40,556 bases of DNA from an uncultured Eubacteriales bacterium (GTDB taxonomy: Bacteria; Bacillota; Clostridia; Oscillospirales; Oscillospiraceae), in the NCBI GenBank assembly GCA_900546255.1, contig URCB01000015.1:1-40556 (forward strand), written 5' to 3'. The position numbers and the translations under genes were made by a program. Below are positions 30,081 through 38,689 of this stretch, piece after piece; positions within the stretch are counted from its first letter, which is position 1; every line of letters begins with the position of its first letter. Under the pieces are notes generated by a model, which made no database searches, was not told the origin of the DNA, and saw nothing but the letters and a program-made list of their open reading frames with translations.

Positions 30081-32021
30081 TCAATACAGCTTGGCCCCGG
30101 CGGGGATGCTGTCGTCCACCAGCAGGAAGTTCAGCCGTTCCTGGCCCTCCTCGTGGTGGATGGCGGAGATGAGCATCCCGCAGGAGTCAATGCCCATCAT
30201 CTTCCGGGGGGGCAGGTTGGTGATGGCCACCGCCGTCTTCCCCACCAACTCCTCGGGCTCATAGTAGTCGTGGATGCCGCTGAGGATGATCCGGTCGGTG
30301 CCGCTGCCGTCGTCCAGGGTGAATTTCAGCAGCTTCTTGCTCTTTTTCACCGCTTCACAGGCCTTGATCTTCACCACCCGGAAGTCGGACTTGGAGAAGG
30401 TCTCAAAGTCCACCATGTCCTGGAAGAGGGGTTCGATCTCCACCTTGGACAGGTCGATGGCCGCCGGGGCGGCGGGGGCAGCCTCCTGGGCGGGAGCGGA
30501 GGCCTTGGGGGCCTCGCTGTCCAGGGGCTTCATGGTGGGGAAGAGGATGACGTCCCGGATGGAGTCGGCCCCGGTGAGGAGCATGACGCACCGGTCAATG
30601 CCGATGCCCAGGCCGCCCGTGGGGGGCAGGCCGTACTCCAGGGCGTTGATGTAGTCCTCGTCCATCATGCCGGCCTCCTCGTCGCCCTTGGCCCGCATCT
30701 CCACCTGCTTCTGGAAGCGCTGCTTCTGGTCGATGGGGTCGTTGAGCTCGGAGAAGGCGTTGCCCATCTCACTGCGGCAGATGAAGAGCTCAAACCGCTC
30801 GGTGAGCCGGGGGTCCTTGGGGGACCGCTTGGCCAGAGGGGACACATCCACCGGGTGCATGGTGATGAAGGTGGGCTGGATCAGCAGCCCCTCCACCTTC
30901 TGGTCAAAGCACTCGTAAAGGGCGTGGCCCCAGGTGGCCTCCACCCCGTCCATGTCCACGCCGATGGCCTTGGCGGCAGCCACGGCCTCGGCGTCTCCGT
31001 CGATGGCCATAAAGTCCACCCCCAGGTACTCCTTGACGGCCTCGGCCATGGTCATCCGCCGCCAGCCAGGGGCCAGGTTGATGGCCTCCCCCTGCCAGGT
31101 GACCTCGTAGGTTCCCAGGATCTTCTGGGCGGCGGAGGAGAGGAAGTCCTCAAAGAGGTCCATCATGTCGTTGAAGTCGGCATAGGCCTGGTAGAGCTCT
31201 ACGGTGGTGAACTCAGGGTTGTGCTTGGTGTCCATGCCCTCGTTGCGGAAGATCCGGCCGATCTCATACACCCGCTCCAGGCCGCCTACGATGAGGCGCT
31301 TTAAGTGGAGCTCCGTGGCAATGCGCATGTACATGTCAATGTCCAGGGTGTTGTGGTGGGTGATGAAGGGCCGGGCGGTGGCCCCGCCGGAGATGGTGTT
31401 GAGGACGGGGGTTTCCACCTCCATATAGCCCCGGCCGTCCAGGAAAGACCGCAGATAGCTGACCAGCTGGCTGCGGATTTCAAAGTTGCGGCGGGACTCG
31501 GGGTTCACGATGAGGTCCACGTACCGCTGGCGGTACCGCAGCTCCTTGTCCTGCAGGCCGTGGAACTTCTCCGGCAAGGGGCGCAGAGACTTGGAGAGAA
31601 GGGTAACCTGCTTGCACCGGACGCTCATCTCTCCCCGCTGGGTGCGGAAAACCTCGCCTTCCACCCCCACCAGGTCGCCGATGTCATACTTTTTAAACTC
31701 GTTGTAGTCCGCCTCGTCCATCTCGTCCTTTCGGGCGTAGAGCTGGATGCGGCCGGACTTGTCCTGCAGGTCGCAGAAGCTCACTTTGCCCATGCCCCGC
31801 TTGGACATCAGCCGGCCGGCGATGGTGACGGGCTGGCCCTCCATCTCCTCGAAATGGTCTTTGATCTCCTGGGCGTGGGCGGAAACCGTAAACTTGGTCT
31901 GCTGGAAGGGGTCCTTCCCCGCCGCCTGGAGGGCGGCCAGCTTGTCCCGGCGCACCTGGAGGATTTGGGACAGGTCCTGCTCCTGCTCCCCGGTCTGGTC
32001 CTTCTTGTTCTTCTCTGCCAT
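30081..32021 (-). CDS. lysS: Lysyl-tRNA synthetase (class II) fused to a tRNA-binding domain
   Basis: LysRS charges tRNA-Lys. Residues 1-500 are a standard class II enzyme: an N-terminal OB fold, motif 2 GRIFRNEGMDTKHNPEFT and motif 3 GLGIGIDRCVML. After an Ala/Pro linker (about 501-522) comes an extra domain of about 110 residues with FSKSDFRVVKI, KLLKFTLDDG, ILSGIHDYYEPEELVGK and NLPPRKMMGIDSCGM. This is the EMAPII/Trbp111 OB fold seen at the end of MetRS. Total length 646 against about 490-510 for LysRS alone. It probably increases tRNA affinity. AAAAGGAG precedes the ATG, and greA lies 22 bases upstream in the same operon. Confidence 0.96.
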   Translation of the reverse strand: MAEKNKKDQTGEQEQDLSQILQVRRDKLAALQAAGKDPFQQTKFTVSAHAQEIKDHFEEMEGQPVTIAGRLMSKRGMGKVSFCDLQDKSGRIQLYARKDEMDEADYNEFKKYDIGDLVGVEGEVFRTQRGEMSVRCKQVTLLSKSLRPLPEKFHGLQDKELRYRQRYVDLIVNPESRRNFEIRSQLVSYLRSFLDGRGYMEVETPVLNTISGGATARPFITHHNTLDIDMYMRIATELHLKRLIVGGLERVYEIGRIFRNEGMDTKHNPEFTTVELYQAYADFNDMMDLFEDFLSSAAQKILGTYEVTWQGEAINLAPGWRRMTMAEAVKEYLGVDFMAIDGDAEAVAAAKAIGVDMDGVEATWGHALYECFDQKVEGLLIQPTFITMHPVDVSPLAKRSPKDPRLTERFELFICRSEMGNAFSELNDPIDQKQRFQKQVEMRAKGDEEAGMMDEDYINALEYGLPPTGGLGIGIDRCVMLLTGADSIRDVILFPTMKPLDSEAPKASAPAQEAAPAAPAAIDLSKVEIEPLFQDMVDFETFSKSDFRVVKIKACEAVKKSKKLLKFTLDDGSGTDRIILSGIHDYYEPEELVGKTAVAITNLPPRKMMGIDSCGMLISAIHHEEGQERLNFLLVDDSIPAGAKLY

Positions 32022-32043
32022 GTTCTGCCGCTCCTTTTCTCTA

Positions 32044-32517
32044 TTATCTCTGGATCTCCAGGATCTGATAGTGGATGTTGCCGGCGGGGGCTTCCACCAC
32101 CACTTCCTCTCCGGCCTTCTTACCCAGCAGGGCCTTGCCGAAGGGGGAGTCCTCAGAGATCCGCCCGTTCATGGGGTCGGCCTCCTGGGAGCCCACGATT
32201 TGATAGGTCAGGGTCTCGTCAAACTCCAGGTCTTTCACCACCACGTTGTTGCCCACGTGGACGATGTCCCGGGCGGTCTCCTGCTCCTCGATGATGGTGT
32301 AGTTGGACAAAATCTCGTCCAGCTCTGCGATGCGGGAGTAGAGCTTACCCTGCTCGTTCTTTGCCTCGTCATACTCGCTGTTTTCCGACAGGTCGCCGAA
32401 GGAGCGGGCCTCCTTGATGAGTTCCGCCACTTCCTTTTCCCGGACGGTTTTCAGGTAAGTGAGCTCCTGCTTGAGTTCTTCCAGGCGCTCCGCGCTGAGT
32501 CGATATTCCTTTGCCAT
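32044..32517 (-). CDS. greA: Transcription elongation factor GreA
   Basis: GreA rescues stalled RNA polymerase by stimulating cleavage of the backtracked transcript. The 157-residue protein has the N-terminal coiled coil (LSAERLEELKQELTYLK...) with the acidic tip GDLSENSEYDEAK and the C-terminal FKBP-like domain (DPMNGRISEDSPFGKALLGK). Start: the ATG at 32517 with AAAGGTG eleven bases upstream gives the usual length. A TTG at 32538 is the alternative. A perfect promoter lies about 100 bases upstream and drives greA-lysS. Confidence 0.97.
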   Translation of the reverse strand: MAKEYRLSAERLEELKQELTYLKTVREKEVAELIKEARSFGDLSENSEYDEAKNEQGKLYSRIAELDEILSNYTIIEEQETARDIVHVGNNVVVKDLEFDETLTYQIVGSQEADPMNGRISEDSPFGKALLGKKAGEEVVVEAPAGNIHYQILEIQR

Positions 32518-32619
32518 ATTCAGTGACACACCTTTCAAATGTGATTGGTGACGAAATTGCCAACGGGCCCGGGCGCCCTACACATATAAAAATATAAAAT
32601 CCCGGTTATACGCCTAAGT

Positions 32620-32648
32620 ATTATAGGAAGTTTCTCCCGGTCTGTCAA
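32620..32648 (-). promoter_or_regulatory. Perfect consensus promoter of greA-lysS
   Basis: On the minus strand TTGACA (32643-32648), exactly 17 bases and TATAAT (32620-32625) match the consensus completely. The leader is about 95 bases and A/T-rich near 32583-32600. Confidence 0.92.
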
Positions 32649-32694
32649 GGGGAAGTGGTGGGACAGCCGCTGCCGGCCCCCGGGCCAGGCTGCC

Positions 32695-33864
32695 TTACGA
32701 GAGGCCCAGCGCCGCCACTGCGGCCTGAAACTGCGCGTCCTCTGCCGGGGTAAGCTCCCCTGCCAGCAGTTTCTGCTGGTCCTCCTCACTGAGGGTAACC
32801 TCTGTGTCCGGCGTAAGCCCTGTGCCAATGAGAGACACCCCCTTGCCGGTATAGTACCGGGCCGTAGACAGGCCAATGGCGCTGCCGTCGGGCAAATCGA
32901 AGAGGATCTGGGAATACCCCTTGCCGCTGGTCTGCTCCCCGACCACCGGAGCGCCCGCGGATTCCCGGAGCTGAGCGGCAAAGAACTCCGCAGCGCTGTA
33001 GCTGTTGGCATTGACCAGCACCGCCATGGGGAGATCCACACAGCTGGCATCGGAGGTGTAGGTCACTTCCTCCCCGTCGTTGGTCCGGCTGATGAAAATG
33101 TTCCCCTCTGGGAGAAGATAGTCCAAAATCTCCGTGAGCTCTGTGACGTATCCCCCCGGGTTGTTCCGCAGGTCAAATACCAAGGCCTGGGCCCCCTCCT
33201 CCTGGAGCGCTGCCACCCCCTGCTTTACCAGGTCGGCGGTGCCGGCGTAGAAGTTCAGGATGGTCACCAGGCCCACCTGGTTTTCCGTCATGGTCCAGGT
33301 GGCGGTAACCCCGTGGATCTCCTGGCGGGTGACCTCCACGGTGCGCCGGGCCCCGTCCGTCCCCTCCACTTCCAGGGAAACGGTGGTCCCTTCCTCCCCC
33401 TGGATGGCGGAGAGCATGGTCTCCCGGTTGTCGGATGTGATGGCCTGACCATCCACCCCACGGATAATCTCCCCTGCCTGGAGGCCCGCCTCCTGGGCCG
33501 GGCTGCCCTCCGTCACCCGGAGGATTTCCAGCCCGTCCTCCACATTCTGGCCTACGGTGATGCCAATGCCCACGTAGGTGTTTTCCCGGTTGGCCTTGAC
33601 CTGCTGCGCCTCCTCTGGGGTGAGGTAGTAGGACCACCGGTCCCCTAAGGCGTCCACCATGGTCTCCAGGGTGGTTTCCAGGTGGGTTTGGCTGTCATAC
33701 TCCCCCACAAACTCTGACCGGATCAACTGGTAGGCCTGGAGGAGGGTGCGCCCATCCTGGCCCACCACCTTCCACACCACGCCCAAGGTAACCAGCCCGC
33801 CCAGCAAAAAGCACACCAGCGCAATGAGCGCCCCCCGGACGCGACGTTTTGTTGTCTCCTTCAT
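32695..33864 (-). CDS. ctpA: C-terminal processing peptidase (S41), membrane-anchored
   Basis: A carboxyl-terminal processing serine protease of 389 residues facing outward. A basic N terminus and one anchor helix (about 10-30, GALIALVCFLLGGLVTLGVV) are followed by a PDZ domain (about 85-170, YVGIGITV...AGEIIRGVDGQ). The protease core has Ser290 in NSYSAAE and Lys315 in TSGKGYS, the 25-residue Ser-Lys spacing of the family. AGGAGG precedes the ATG at 33864; an upstream start at 33912 lies in the terminator. It belongs to the ftsE-ftsX-ctpA neighbourhood often linked to peptidoglycan hydrolase control, but a terminator separates it from ftsX. Confidence 0.95.
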   Translation of the reverse strand: MKETTKRRVRGALIALVCFLLGGLVTLGVVWKVVGQDGRTLLQAYQLIRSEFVGEYDSQTHLETTLETMVDALGDRWSYYLTPEEAQQVKANRENTYVGIGITVGQNVEDGLEILRVTEGSPAQEAGLQAGEIIRGVDGQAITSDNRETMLSAIQGEEGTTVSLEVEGTDGARRTVEVTRQEIHGVTATWTMTENQVGLVTILNFYAGTADLVKQGVAALQEEGAQALVFDLRNNPGGYVTELTEILDYLLPEGNIFISRTNDGEEVTYTSDASCVDLPMAVLVNANSYSAAEFFAAQLRESAGAPVVGEQTSGKGYSQILFDLPDGSAIGLSTARYYTGKGVSLIGTGLTPDTEVTLSEEDQQKLLAGELTPAEDAQFQAAVAALGLS

Positions 33865-33911
33865 AGAAAAGCCTCCTATCTGCCCCGCTGGCTGCCCCGC
33901 GGAGAAATACA

Positions 33912-33935
33912 AAGCGGCGGCCGAAGCCGCCGCTT
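33912..33935 (-). terminator. Terminator between the 40-residue gene and ctpA
   Basis: AAGCGGCGGC and GCCGCCGCTT form a ten-base-pair stem with a TTCG loop on the minus strand, followed by TGTATTTC. The tail is only moderately T-rich, so partial read-through into ctpA is likely; no separate ctpA promoter is evident. Confidence 0.75.
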
Positions 33936-33970
33936 GCTCGGGTTTTCACTGTCTTAGTCCGTCTGCCCTA

Positions 33971-34093
33971 TCAGTAGGCCAGCAGACCGGCCACCAGGGA
34001 AAGGACGAGGGAAATACACAAGACCACCGCAATCACCGCCATGACGCGCCGCTGGCGGCGATACGGGTCCCAGGATTTCTTCTGTTTGCTCAC
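33971..34093 (-). CDS. Small membrane protein, 40 residues, between ftsX and ctpA
   Basis: A GTG at 34093 with GAGGTG upstream opens a 40-codon frame 24 bases after the ftsX stop. The product has a strongly basic N terminus (MSKQKKSWDPYRRQRRVM) and one hydrophobic helix (about 19-40, AVIAVVLCISLVLSLVAGLLAY) that runs to the end. Topology is probably N-in. I recognise no family. It occupies the place where many Firmicutes carry an EnvC/M23-type hydrolase activator between ftsX and ctpA. A terminator follows. Confidence 0.72.
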   Translation of the reverse strand: MSKQKKSWDPYRRQRRVMAVIAVVLCISLVLSLVAGLLAY

Positions 34094-34117
34094 GCCTTGC
34101 ACCTCGCTTCCCAGGGT

Positions 34118-35005
34118 TTACACTTTCAGGAACTTCCGGATGGCCATCACCGAACCGCCGCCACCGATGGCGAAGCCAACCAACAGGAACACCAGCAGCA
34201 CCACGTGGGAGATGTTGCCGAAGGGCACCGTGGTGATGATGCTAAAGATCCCGCTCTCCATCATGGCCCTGGTGATGAGCCCATAGATCCCCCACTGGCA
34301 GAAGAAGGCAATGATGCCCCCGGCCAGGCCCAGGATCACACCCTCCACCAGGAAGGGGGCCCGGACAAACCAGTTGGTGGCGCCGCACATCTTCATGATG
34401 GCGATCTCCTCCCGCCGGGTGAAGGTGGACAGTTTGATGGTGTTGGCGATGATGAACACCGAAATCACCACCAGCATGACGATGAGGATCACCGCAATGG
34501 CAGTGGCCACGTTCCGAACCATCACAAAGCCATCGGCAATCTCCAAGGAGGCCTCCACATCGGCGATGCCATTGACTTGCTTCACTTGGTCTGCCGTATC
34601 CTGCAGCTGCTCAATGTCCTCGACATGGATGCGGTAACGGTCCCGCAGGGTCTCGGCGGAGGTGTTTTCGAAGAGCTCTGCGGTTTCCTGCTGGGCGATG
34701 AAGTCCTGCAGGGCCTGCTCTTTGGTCACAAAGGTCACCGAGGACACATTGGGGATCGCTTCGATCTCATCCTGCAGGGCTCTGGCCTCGTTTTGGCTGA
34801 GGGATTCGTCCACATAGGCCAGGAACTCGTTTTCATCCTCCAGATCCTGAAGGATGTTCCCGGCGTTAACTGCAATGAGGGAGAAGGAGCCCATGATCAG
34901 CAGGCAGGCCACGGTCATACACACCGCCGCAAAGGACATGAGCCCATGGGTAAAGATACTCCGGACGCCCTCTTTGATATAATACCAAATTTGTCTATCA
35001 CCCAT
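34118..35005 (-). CDS. ftsX: Cell division ABC transporter permease FtsX
   Basis: FtsX couples FtsE ATPase activity to cell-wall hydrolases outside the cell. The 295-residue protein has the FtsX layout: a cytoplasmic N terminus (QIWYYIKEGVRSIFTHG), a first helix, a large extracellular loop (about residues 45-160) and three further helices with the FtsX-domain motif FTRREEIAIMKMCGATNWFVRAPF. Start: the ATG at 35005 with AGGAGG upstream overlaps the ftsE stop by eight bases. An earlier start at 35047 lies within ftsE. Confidence 0.96.
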   Translation of the reverse strand: MGDRQIWYYIKEGVRSIFTHGLMSFAAVCMTVACLLIMGSFSLIAVNAGNILQDLEDENEFLAYVDESLSQNEARALQDEIEAIPNVSSVTFVTKEQALQDFIAQQETAELFENTSAETLRDRYRIHVEDIEQLQDTADQVKQVNGIADVEASLEIADGFVMVRNVATAIAVILIVMLVVISVFIIANTIKLSTFTRREEIAIMKMCGATNWFVRAPFLVEGVILGLAGGIIAFFCQWGIYGLITRAMMESGIFSIITTVPFGNISHVVLLVFLLVGFAIGGGGSVMAIRKFLKV

Positions 35006-35681
35006 TGCCGTAATACCCTCCTGCTGCGTCACTGATGATCCGCCCACTCTCGATGGCCACCACGCGCTTGCCGAAGCGGTTGACCAGCTCCCGCTCGTGG
35101 GTGACCACCAGGATGGTGGTGCCCATGTCGTTGATCTTCTCCAGAAGGGACATGATTTCCAAGGACCGGGCAGGGTCTAAGTTGCCGGTGGGCTCGTCGG
35201 CGATGATCACGCTGGGGTTGTTGGCCAGGGCACGGGCGATGGCCACCCGCTGCTGCTCCCCGCCGGAGAGCTGGGTGGGCAGCCGCCCCCCCTTGCCCAT
35301 CAACCCCACCAGATCCAATACGTAGGGGATACGCCGCTGAATTTCCCGGGTGGTGGCGCCCACGGCGCGCATGGCCACCTCGATGTTCTCATAAACGGTT
35401 TTCTTCTCGATGAGGCGGAAGTCCTGGAACACCACGCCAATGGTGCGGCGCATCAGGGGGATCTGTTTTTCGCTGATGTCCCGAAGGTTGTAGCCATTGA
35501 CCATCAGCTTCCCTCGGGTTGCCTCAATCTCCGCCGTAATCAGTTTGATGATGGTGGACTTCCCGGAGCCGGAGGGCCCCACCAGGAAGACGAACTCCCC
35601 GTCATCAATCTGCAAACTGACCCCTTTCAGGGCCTTGGTGCCGTTTTGATACTCCTTATGGATATCAGTCAGTCGAATCAA
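34998..35681 (-). CDS. ftsE: Cell division ATP-binding protein FtsE
   Basis: The ABC ATPase partner of FtsX, 227 residues, cytosolic and membrane-bound through FtsX. Walker A is GPSGSGKST, the signature is LSGGEQQRVAIARAL, Walker B is VIIADEPTGNLD, and the switch His is in LVVTHE. Start: a TTG at 35681 has AAAGGAG eight bases upstream and gives the standard N terminus IRLTDIHKEY. Upstream frame to 35780 is not FtsE-like. No clear promoter is visible in the 217 bases upstream, which contain TGCAGGG/CCCTGCA (35750-35764), GGCCGGG/CCCGGCC (35804-35847) and GGAATT/AATTCC (35828-35840) hairpins. Confidence 0.97.
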   Translation of the reverse strand: MIRLTDIHKEYQNGTKALKGVSLQIDDGEFVFLVGPSGSGKSTIIKLITAEIEATRGKLMVNGYNLRDISEKQIPLMRRTIGVVFQDFRLIEKKTVYENIEVAMRAVGATTREIQRRIPYVLDLVGLMGKGGRLPTQLSGGEQQRVAIARALANNPSVIIADEPTGNLDPARSLEIMSLLEKINDMGTTILVVTHERELVNRFGKRVVAIESGRIISDAAGGYYGNG

Positions 35682-35898
35682 AATAACACTCCTTTGTCTG
35701 TTGTAATCTGTCCAGAGGGATCCCGCTGTACCGCCGGCATGGCACGCACTGCAGGGCCCCTGCACGCTGTTTTGCCGCATCCAGGGAAATGGACGCTACA
35801 CATGGCCGGGAGAGCGCGATTCCCACTGGAATTGAATTCCCCCGGCCACACGGCCCTTCCTCCCAGAACGCAGCAAAACCACAGGGTGGTTCTCCGCC

Positions 35899-36990
35899 TT
35901 AGGATTCGATCCCTCTGGACACCAGGTACTTTTTGACCATGAGGGCCACTTTGAAGGTGATGGCATCGTCAAACTCCCGCAGGTCCAGGCCGGTGAGCTT
36001 CTTGATCTTCTCCAGGCGGTAAACCAGGGTGTTCCGGTGGACGAAGAGCTTTCGGGCCGTCTCGGAAACGTTGAGGTTGTTTTCAAAGAACTTGTTGATG
36101 GTGAAGAGGGTCTCCTGATCCAGAGCGTCGATGGGGTTCTTCTTAAAGACCTCCTGGAGGAACATCTCACACATCACCGTGGGCAGCTGGTAGATCAGCC
36201 GGCCGATGCCCAGGTTTTCGTAGGTGATGATGGTCTTTTCCGTGTCAAAGACCTTGCCCACGTCGATGGCCACCCCGGCCTCCTTATAGGCCCGGGCCAG
36301 GTCCCGGATGTGGCTGACCACCGTGCCGATGCCGATGGTGACCTTGATCTTCAGGTTCTGGGCCAGGGCATCCTCGATGCTTTTGGCGATGCGGTAGATC
36401 TCCTTCCCGTCGCCCCCCTCGGTGAGGGTTTTGATGACGGCAATGTCGGTCTCGTTGATGGAGATGACGAAATCATCGGGGCTCTCAGAGAACAGGTTCT
36501 GCACCACATCCACCGCTGCAATGTCCGCCGACTCCACCTGGCGCACCAGGAAAACCGCCCGCTGGGCCTCTGAGGCAAAGTGGAGTTCCTTGGCGCGGAC
36601 ATAGATGTCGCCCAGAAGGATGTTATCCGAAATGATGCTCTTGACGAAAGCCGTCTTGTCATGCTTCTCCTCGTAATAGGCCTTGGCGCTGTTCAGGGCC
36701 ACGGTGACCATGGAGCAGATGAGCCGGGCCTGCTCGTCGCTGCCCTGGACGAAGGCGGCATAGTCATAGTGGGAGCTGCGGCTGGCCAGGGGCTTAAAGG
36801 TCTTATCCCCATAGATCACCACGGCGCCGTCGTTGGTGTTCAGGGCGGAGGCAGCGCCCTCCCATTTCTCTCCAATCCAGGTCAGCTGATTGCAGGAGAC
36901 CACGGTGCCCTGGTCGTCGATGACGCCGATGACCCGGTCCGTGCACTCTTTCATCTGGAGTACAATGCTTTGAAATACTCTGCTGGACAT
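35899..36990 (-). CDS. CdaR/PucR-type transcriptional regulator
   Basis: A 363-residue regulator. The C terminus (about 300-360) is the PucR-type helix-turn-helix: NLNVSETARKLFVHRNTLVYRLEKIKKLTGLDLREF. The middle part (about 110-270) resembles the GGDEF-like domain of the CdaR family (TIGIGTVVSHIRDLARAYKEA...). The N-terminal 100 residues look like a small sensory domain (VIGVIDDQGTVVSCNQL...). Ligand unknown. No metabolic target gene is adjacent. Start: the ATG at 36990 has AAGGAGG eight bases upstream; an ATG two codons earlier is too close. Confidence 0.85.
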   Translation of the reverse strand: MSSRVFQSIVLQMKECTDRVIGVIDDQGTVVSCNQLTWIGEKWEGAASALNTNDGAVVIYGDKTFKPLASRSSHYDYAAFVQGSDEQARLICSMVTVALNSAKAYYEEKHDKTAFVKSIISDNILLGDIYVRAKELHFASEAQRAVFLVRQVESADIAAVDVVQNLFSESPDDFVISINETDIAVIKTLTEGGDGKEIYRIAKSIEDALAQNLKIKVTIGIGTVVSHIRDLARAYKEAGVAIDVGKVFDTEKTIITYENLGIGRLIYQLPTVMCEMFLQEVFKKNPIDALDQETLFTINKFFENNLNVSETARKLFVHRNTLVYRLEKIKKLTGLDLREFDDAITFKVALMVKKYLVSRGIES

Positions 36991-37099
36991 ATCCATTTCC
37001 TCCTTATTCCTATATTCCTATCCGTTGAACAGAGGGACACTCTCCCTTTCGACACGTGAAAATTCGAATTCCCCCGCATGGTGTCGTGGAATGGTCTTT

Positions 37100-37128
37100 A
37101 TTATAGCCGTTCTTTCGAGCGATTTCAA
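37100..37128 (-). promoter_or_regulatory. Promoter of the CdaR/PucR-type regulator
   Basis: On the minus strand TTGAAA (37123-37128), 17 bases and a perfect TATAAT (37100-37105), with the start near 37093, lie between rsuA and the regulator. Confidence 0.8.
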
Positions 37129-37174
37129 TAGCTTTTTTGTGAACATTTGTGGAAAATGCCGAAATCTTTCCCTT

Positions 37175-37876
37175 TCAGCACCCCAGCTGCCCCAGTTCCC
37201 CTCGGTTCAAGGGGCGCCAAGCCCCCAGGGGCAGGTCAGGATCCAAGGTGATGGGACCCATGGAGAGGCGTTTGAGGTAGGTCACCGGCTTTCCCCGGGC
37301 TGCCAGCATCCGTTTGACCTGGTGGTATTTTCCCTCCTCCAAGGTGATCAGCCCTTGGCTGGGCGGGTCCAGCACGGTGAGTTCCGCAGGCAGGCATACC
37401 GTTCCATCCCGTAAAACAAGGCCTCGCCGGAACACCGCCCGATCCTCCTGGTCCAGCTGTCCATCTACCTCCACATAGTACACCTTGTTCACATGGTGGG
37501 CCGGGGAGAGGAGCCGATGGGCCAACCCTCCGTCGTTGGTGAGTAAGAGCAGGCCTTCCGTATCCTTGTCCAACCGCCCCACGGGGAAAAGGCCCCGGCG
37601 GCGCAGGTCAGGGGGCAGCAGGTCCAGCACCGTCTTGTCCCGGCTGTCCTCCGTGGCGGAAACCACGCCGGCAGGCTTGTGCAGCATGAGATAGGTGAAG
37701 GTCTCCGTCTCCACCAGGCGGCCGTCCACGGTGACGGGGGTCCCTGGAGTTACCTTGTCCTCCGGCCCCTGGGGCAGCACGCCGGCCACCCGTACCCGCC
37801 CCGCCTTCACCAGGGCCTTGGCTTCCTTCCGGGACCAGCGTCCTGTGGCAGCCAACAGCTTATCCAGTCGTTCCAT
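37175..37876 (-). CDS. rsuA: 16S rRNA pseudouridine synthase RsuA
   Basis: A pseudouridine synthase of the RsuA branch, 233 residues. An N-terminal S4 RNA-binding domain (MERLDKLLAATGRWSRKEAK...) is followed by the catalytic domain with LMLHKPAGVVSAT, GRLDKDTEGLLLLTNDG (catalytic Asp) and EGKYHQVKRMLAARG. The likely target is U516 of 16S rRNA, though RluB/E-type targets cannot be excluded. Start: the ATG at 37876 with GGAAGG upstream. Frame open to 37939 has no ribosome binding site. Confidence 0.94.
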   Translation of the reverse strand: MERLDKLLAATGRWSRKEAKALVKAGRVRVAGVLPQGPEDKVTPGTPVTVDGRLVETETFTYLMLHKPAGVVSATEDSRDKTVLDLLPPDLRRRGLFPVGRLDKDTEGLLLLTNDGGLAHRLLSPAHHVNKVYYVEVDGQLDQEDRAVFRRGLVLRDGTVCLPAELTVLDPPSQGLITLEEGKYHQVKRMLAARGKPVTYLKRLSMGPITLDPDLPLGAWRPLNRGELGQLGC

Positions 37877-38008
37877 GGCGAACCCCTTCCTTTTCAGTCT
37901 ATTTGGCCTATTGTAGCATAGTTTCTCTCCGGAGAACATAGGGTAAGGGGAAGATTTCTACCGCCGGGCCCCTGCTCTGGCCGCCGGCGCTGAGAGGAGC
38001 TGCCATCC

Positions 38009-38500
38009 ATGATTATCATTACCAAAAAACTCCGTCCCCGCCGGCTGGTGGCCGGCTGCGCGCTGGCGGCGGTGGCCATCGCCGCCGTGGGGGCAGGCCT
38101 GGACCTGATCCAGGACGTGCAAACCGCCCAGGCCGTGGTCCAACTCCAGGCCAACCCAGAAAACGTCAAAACCAACGACGACCGCGTGGCCTATCTGGAA
38201 TCCTGCGGCTGGCTGGTGGGGGAGGAAGCCGCCAACCAGGAGGACATCCGCCTGCCGGATGTCTTTGATGACTCCTATGAGGCCTACCTCACCCTCCAGG
38301 AATCCCAGGGGTTCGACCTCACCCAGTATGCCGGGAAGACCATCCAGCGCTACACCTATGCGGTCAAGAATTTTCCTGGCCTCCAGGAAAACATCTGGGC
38401 CAGCCTATTGCTCTACCAGGACCAGGTCATCGGCGGCGAGGTATACTCCAACCAAGGGGATGGGTTTATGCAGGGGCTGGCCTATCCGGCGAAGCAGTAA
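38009..38500 (+). CDS. DUF4830 domain-containing membrane-anchored protein
   Basis: A 163-residue protein with a basic N terminus, one hydrophobic segment (about 12-32, RLVAGCALAAVAIAAVGAG) and an exported domain. The domain pattern DRVAYLESCGWLVGEEA, IRLPDVFDDSYEAYLTLQ, GFDLTQYAGKTIQRYTYAVKN and VIGGEVYSNQGDGFMQGL is what I recognise as DUF4830, of unknown function and common in Clostridia. AGGAG is ten bases upstream. It is a single-gene unit, divergent from rsuA and convergent with mscS. Confidence 0.82.
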   Translation: MIIITKKLRPRRLVAGCALAAVAIAAVGAGLDLIQDVQTAQAVVQLQANPENVKTNDDRVAYLESCGWLVGEEAANQEDIRLPDVFDDSYEAYLTLQESQGFDLTQYAGKTIQRYTYAVKNFPGLQENIWASLLLYQDQVIGGEVYSNQGDGFMQGLAYPAKQ

Positions 38501-38580
38501 GGGGGGCAAGGGTTGACCTCCCGCCTTCGGATCCCGTTCCTCCGGGTGCATTTCCCTTCCTAGGTTTCCAGCTCAGAAAC

Positions 38581-38625
38581 AAAAAGGCTCCCCTCTCTCC
38601 AGTGTTCACAGACCAGAGAGAGGGG
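38581..38625 (-). terminator. Terminator of the MscS gene
   Basis: CCCCTCTCTC (38590-38599) pairs with GAGAGAGGGG (38616-38625). On the minus strand AGCC and TTTTT follow, 65 bases past the mscS stop. The plus-strand tail (ATCTTGTTG) is weaker but may serve the DUF4830 gene. Confidence 0.82.
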
Positions 38626-38689
38626 ATCTTGTTGCCGCCTGTCTGAACGAAGGGATGAAATGGGGAGGAAGGCTCTGCGCCCACATTTT

